Part shown: piece by piece, positions 60,438-64,000 of the stretch
Layout of the letters: each line of letters opens with the position of its first letter
Position numbering within the stretch: position 1 is the first letter of the stretch
Assembly (NCBI GenBank): GCA_017512705.1
Contig: JAFWEX010000026.1
Span: forward strand, 1-64,000
Direction: 5' to 3'
Source: Paenibacillus sp.
GTDB taxonomy: Bacteria; Bacillota; Bacilli; Paenibacillales; Paenibacillaceae
DNA: 64,000 nucleotides
Position numbers and translations under genes: made by a program
The notes under the pieces: generated by a model
Told to the model about the DNA's origin: nothing
Seen by the model: the letters and a program-made list of their open reading frames with translations, nothing else
Database searches by the model: none

Positions 60438-61784
60438 TTAGCTCCGTATTTCCAGCCAATTGTTCTTAATCACGTTCTGATACCAGTAGAAACTTTCTTT
60501 GGGGGTCCTTACAAGTGAACGATAATCTACATGTACCAAACCAAAGCGCATGCGGTACCCTTCAGCCCATTCGAAGTTATCCATTAAAGACCAGGCCATG
60601 TATCCTTTCAGATTAATACCATCATTGATAATACGGTGAATCTGGGCTAAATGCTGCTCATAATAAGAAATGCGGCGATCATCGTTAATTTTCCCATTCT
60701 CCAAATCATCATTAATGCAGGCCCCATTCTCAGTAATATAAACGTCCACATTACCATACTTCTGCAGGTAATGCATGAATTCATACAAGCCCCGAGATTC
60801 CACAGGCCAACCGATATCCGTTTTCGTCAAACCCATGTTTATTTCTTCAGACTGAAGTACTCCTGCTTCCGGATTATAGCGGTTAATCCCCATCGTGTAA
60901 TAGTTAATACCTAACAGATCGATCGGTTGTGAGATAATTTCCATATCTCCGTCTTGAATCGGCACAGTTGCCCCAGCCTCTGCAAACCAGTCCACCAAAA
61001 ATTGCGGGTATGTCCCCTTATAGATTGGATCAAGGAACCAATCTGTGTTCAGTGCAATAGAACGGTCACATGCCGCCTGATCCTCAGGAGACTTACTGTA
61101 TGGTTCAGCCCAGCATACATTAGGAGCAATTCCAATCTGTCCCGTGATGCCCATACGCCGGAAGGACTGAACAGCTTTTCCGTGTGCAACTAAAAGGCCA
61201 TGAGCTACATTGATCGCTGTTTGCAGATCCTTATTACCTGGTGCATGGATGCCCAGCATATTAGACAGGAATGCAATACACCATGGTTCATTAAAGGTTA
61301 GCCACAGTTTGATTTTGCCTGAGAACTCTTTAAAGATCACTTCTGCATATTTAACAAATGCATCCACAGTTCTGCGGTTCCCCCAGCCCCCATCATCCTC
61401 CAGCGTCTGAGGCAAATCCCAGTGATATAATGTAAGGAATGGCTCAATTCCCGCATCCAGAAGAGCATCTACAAAACGATGATAGAAATCCAAACCCTCA
61501 CGGTTGATTTCGCCATCGCCGTCTGGAATAATGCGTGGCCATGCAATGGAGAAGCGGTAGGTGTCGATCCCGAGCTTTTTCATGAGTTCGATATCTTCCT
61601 CATAGCGGTGGTAGCTATCGCAAGCAACATCGCCATTGTCACCGTTAAACACTTTCCCAGGTGTGCGCGCAAAGGTATCCCAGATGGATACTCCGCGCCC
61701 GCCCTCTTGTGCAGCCCCTTCAATCTGATAGGAAGCAGTTGCAGTTCCCCAGCGAAACCCTTGTGGGAATTGAAAAATGGTCAT
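60438..61784 (-). CDS. GH1 beta-glucosidase
   Basis: 448 residues, the typical GH1 length. Catalytic acid/base Glu166 in TFNEPW and nucleophile Glu352 in ITENGA are both present, as are FRWGTATASYQIEGAA at the N-terminus and WSLMDNFEWAEGYRMRFGLV at the C-terminus. It has no signal peptide, so it hydrolyses imported beta-glucosides such as cellobiose. GH1 enzymes with this sequence can also accept galactosides. GGAGG lies 8 bases upstream of the ATG. The ABC solute-binding gene upstream is separated by a terminator. Confidence 0.96.
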   Translation of the reverse strand: MTIFQFPQGFRWGTATASYQIEGAAQEGGRGVSIWDTFARTPGKVFNGDNGDVACDSYHRYEEDIELMKKLGIDTYRFSIAWPRIIPDGDGEINREGLDFYHRFVDALLDAGIEPFLTLYHWDLPQTLEDDGGWGNRRTVDAFVKYAEVIFKEFSGKIKLWLTFNEPWCIAFLSNMLGIHAPGNKDLQTAINVAHGLLVAHGKAVQSFRRMGITGQIGIAPNVCWAEPYSKSPEDQAACDRSIALNTDWFLDPIYKGTYPQFLVDWFAEAGATVPIQDGDMEIISQPIDLLGINYYTMGINRYNPEAGVLQSEEINMGLTKTDIGWPVESRGLYEFMHYLQKYGNVDVYITENGACINDDLENGKINDDRRISYYEQHLAQIHRIINDGINLKGYMAWSLMDNFEWAEGYRMRFGLVHVDYRSLVRTPKESFYWYQNVIKNNWLEIRS

Positions 61785-62178
61785 AGATAAGTCCTCCGTT
61801 TCTGATGACGCGCGGTTATCAATCCAGCGGTCATTCTAAAATATTTAGGATAAAGTGAGTCTTGGTATCATCTCGGTGTACGGTCTTTGATGTGATCGAA
61901 TACATTTTGATGGACTAAAACGTTTTCGATTTCGGGATAAAAAGTTAAGAACGAATCCATACTTCCAGCGGGTCGTATACATCGAGTGGATCGTCTCCAA
62001 CAAGTAGATAGATTATCATTCTCCCTAATTTGCAAGTGCTTACAACAAGAGGATTATATTCGATTTCAAAAATGTCGTCAATGATTCCCATCACACGGCT
62101 ATACGATGGAACATAAAAAAGACTCTCATAACGAGAGCCTTTCTTATATTGATGAACTTAAACTGAGAGTAATTCCTC
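61785..62178 (-). promoter_or_regulatory. Upstream region of the beta-glucosidase gene
   Basis: 394 bases without a gene. It contains the self-complementary AAAACGTTTT at 61917-61926, about 135 bases upstream of the start. That is a plausible LacI-type or CcpA-like operator core, though its flanks do not fit the cre consensus well. It also contains the terminator of the preceding gene at 62114-62140. No promoter hexamers were clear. Confidence 0.4.
62114..62140 (-). terminator. Intrinsic terminator after the ABC solute-binding gene
   Basis: On the minus strand GGCTCTC pairs with GAGAGTC (one G-T pair) around a TTAT loop and runs into TTTTTT. Confidence 0.88.
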
Positions 62179-63888
62179 TTATTTTACATCTTTACCTGTC
62201 CAGAGAGATACACGGTCTTTGATCCATTCCGTATATTGTTTCTCCATCTCCACTGCACCGGCTTTGTCCAGTTCAGCCAGGAACGCATCATAGGTTGCAT
62301 CAAAGTTCGCTGGTGAAGTCAGGACTGCTTCAGGAATCCGTTTGCGAACGATATCCTGTGTTTTTTGGAATTTCACACTGTAATCTGTACCTGAAGGTAC
62401 TGGCATATTATATGCTGCACCCCACTCTTTCAGCTTCAGATCATCTTCAGAAGGATAGAAATCCTTCCATGTGTTAATGCCATACGCTTTCAACGTTTCC
62501 TTCTCAGCTGCTGTGTATCCAGCCTGAATCTGCTCTGGGAAGTTGGTTGTATAATAATTGTCTGTGGAATCCTTAACGCCATCACCATATCTGGCACTGA
62601 AAATATTGTACATACCGATGCCTGTTTCTTTGGTGAATGCGGAGTTATCGTTCACTTTACGATCCTGAATATCCTGTGGAATAACACGTTTTCCATCTTC
62701 TACCTTATAGTGCTCACCTTCAATTCCCCAGTTTCTCAGGACTTGACCTTCATCGGATGCAAGCCAATCCATGAACTTGATGATGCGAACCGGGTCTTTT
62801 GCTGAAGTTGTGATGCCAATGCCGTAACCATCAAAGCCCGTTGGCTGGAAGGTATGGTCTACGATGTCCTTGTTCAGTGAGACGGAGAAGTGAGCATACG
62901 TGCTGTCATCCTTGCCTGCAGATTTCAGTGCATTCTCTGCTTCTCCATAGTTCCACTCCTGATCGATCAGACCAAGCACACGACCACTTGCAATTTTGGA
63001 TTTGTACTGATCATCCTTCTGTACAAATGTATCTTTGTCCAGAAGACCTTCATTGTACATTTTGTTCAGCCAGCGGAAGTACTCCTTCTCCTCTGGACGT
63101 TTGTAGTGCAGTTTCGCTTCATACGTCTCTGGGTCGATGTAGTACTCACCATCATCCGGTGCGCCCGTCGCTTGGAAAGCCGGATTCGTAACTGTGATCA
63201 TGATTTTCCAGTCATCGGCATTCAGCGTCAGTGGAATAGTTGGCTGACCATCAATGGTTGGATGCTTTTCATAATACGCACGAAGTACATTTTCGTAATC
63301 TTCAAGTGTTTTCACTTCAGGGTAACCGAGTTCTTTTAGTACCTTTTGCTGGATTTCGAATCCACCTGTGGCATCAAATACAACGTTGTCTACACCCATA
63401 TTAGTCGGGATGGTGTAGATTGCCTGATCTTCGGTGCTGTATTTCAGACGGTTCATCTGATCACCATAGATTTTTTTCAGATTAGGAGCGTGCTCTTCAA
63501 TCAGATCAGTAAGGTCAAGCATTGCTCCTGCATCCACCAGCTTCGACAAGTTTCCTTTTGGGAAAATCATATCTGGATAATCGCCACTGGCTGCCATCAA
63601 TGCAACCTTTTGGTCACCGCCATTGTTAACATCATATTCCGCTTCAATCGTAACTCCTGTTTGTTTCGTGATCTCTTTACCTACGGCATCCTGCATGTTG
63701 TTCCAGGTTGGACTTGGGTCCGCACCGAAGAACGAGATCGTAATCGAGTCGGTACCGCTAGATTCAGTCGTTTCCTTGCTGCCAGAATTACCACATCCAG
63801 CTGTAACCAACATTGCACTAGCAAGCATTAACATTGCAATCGTCTTCGGTGTCTTACCTGTGATTCTGCCTTTCATTCTGCCTCTCAT
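62179..63888 (-). CDS. ABC transporter solute-binding lipoprotein
   Basis: 569 residues from the ATG at 63888 (AGGAG 9 bases upstream). A lipoprotein signal with lipobox VTAGC is followed by an acidic/Ser-rich linker. The mature protein (SITISFFGADPSPTWNNMQD, then LMAASGDYPDMIFPKGNLSKL) is of the large LplA-type binding-protein class. Permease genes would be expected upstream, outside the right edge, or elsewhere; none is in the window. The ligand is unknown; the beta-glucosidase downstream weakly suggests an oligosaccharide. A terminator after it means it is not cotranscribed with the glucosidase. Confidence 0.93.
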   Translation of the reverse strand: MRGRMKGRITGKTPKTIAMLMLASAMLVTAGCGNSGSKETTESSGTDSITISFFGADPSPTWNNMQDAVGKEITKQTGVTIEAEYDVNNGGDQKVALMAASGDYPDMIFPKGNLSKLVDAGAMLDLTDLIEEHAPNLKKIYGDQMNRLKYSTEDQAIYTIPTNMGVDNVVFDATGGFEIQQKVLKELGYPEVKTLEDYENVLRAYYEKHPTIDGQPTIPLTLNADDWKIMITVTNPAFQATGAPDDGEYYIDPETYEAKLHYKRPEEKEYFRWLNKMYNEGLLDKDTFVQKDDQYKSKIASGRVLGLIDQEWNYGEAENALKSAGKDDSTYAHFSVSLNKDIVDHTFQPTGFDGYGIGITTSAKDPVRIIKFMDWLASDEGQVLRNWGIEGEHYKVEDGKRVIPQDIQDRKVNDNSAFTKETGIGMYNIFSARYGDGVKDSTDNYYTTNFPEQIQAGYTAAEKETLKAYGINTWKDFYPSEDDLKLKEWGAAYNMPVPSGTDYSVKFQKTQDIVRKRIPEAVLTSPANFDATYDAFLAELDKAGAVEMEKQYTEWIKDRVSLWTGKDVK

Positions 63889-64000
63889 TGTCTATCTCTC
63901 CTATTTGTGAAAGATTTATCTGTATAACAGGCCGGAGCCTGAGCATACCGTATATATCAAAGAAAATATGATTACTTGTAACAAACAAAATCAGACTACA

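Overview
The window looks like a Bacillota chromosome, most probably Paenibacillus. The grounds are strong GGAGG-type ribosome binding sites with many TTG/GTG starts, SLH-domain surface proteins, LplABC-type sugar ABC systems lacking their own ATPase gene, a qoxABCD menaquinol oxidase, a lysine riboswitch in front of lysP, and CcpA-like cre sites. I see no rRNA, tRNA, CRISPR array, prophage or intact insertion sequence. The genus is an inference; no 16S or marker search was possible.

Region 1 (about 1-20,230) is the least ordinary part: a cell-surface glycan or S-layer-associated locus interleaved with signalling genes. On the minus strand it carries a truncated SLH protein with a proline-rich repeat stalk, a PAS-containing sensor kinase, GDP-mannose pyrophosphorylase, a giant GT-C-like membrane protein with a large extracellular part, a second sensor kinase, a small receiver-like protein, a GT2, a GT4, a Wzx-like flippase, a GT2 fused behind a degenerate receiver-like domain, and a stand-alone paralogue of that degenerate domain. 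Three response regulators lie on the plus strand, opposite these genes. Two are close paralogues with identical DNA-recognition segments. Two of the three overlap the 3' end of a convergent minus-strand glycan gene. I regard this as the best candidate for an undescribed system.

Region 2 (20,470-29,700) holds a CvfC-like HEAT-repeat protein, a lysine riboswitch with terminator and lysP, a secreted transglutaminase-like protein, a large YcdB-type protein with C-terminal SLH repeats, an alpha/beta hydrolase and KDPG aldolase. Region 3 (30,000-34,900) is the xylose module: xylA and xylB on the minus strand and divergent xylR, with an operator-like inverted repeat and a cre site. Two copies of a small terminal-inverted-repeat element flank xylA. 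Region 4 (35,000-41,200) has a small membrane protein, a glutaredoxin-like protein, thioredoxin reductase, a ZIP metal transporter, an alpha/beta hydrolase, and a metal P1B-type ATPase behind a Fur-family box.

Region 5 (41,296-48,775) is a fructan or sucrose module: lipoprotein, two permeases, an intracellular GH32 hydrolase and fructokinase, with a divergent LacI regulator. Region 6 (48,956-54,400) has metY and a uronate operon (kduI, a DeoR-type regulator, kduD, a TIM-barrel isomerase) preceded by five exactly 10-bp-phased repeats. KDPG aldolase at 29,059 could finish that pathway. Region 7 (54,398-63,888) has an MDR oxidoreductase, qoxABCD, a small membrane protein, a GH1 beta-glucosidase and an ABC solute-binding lipoprotein.
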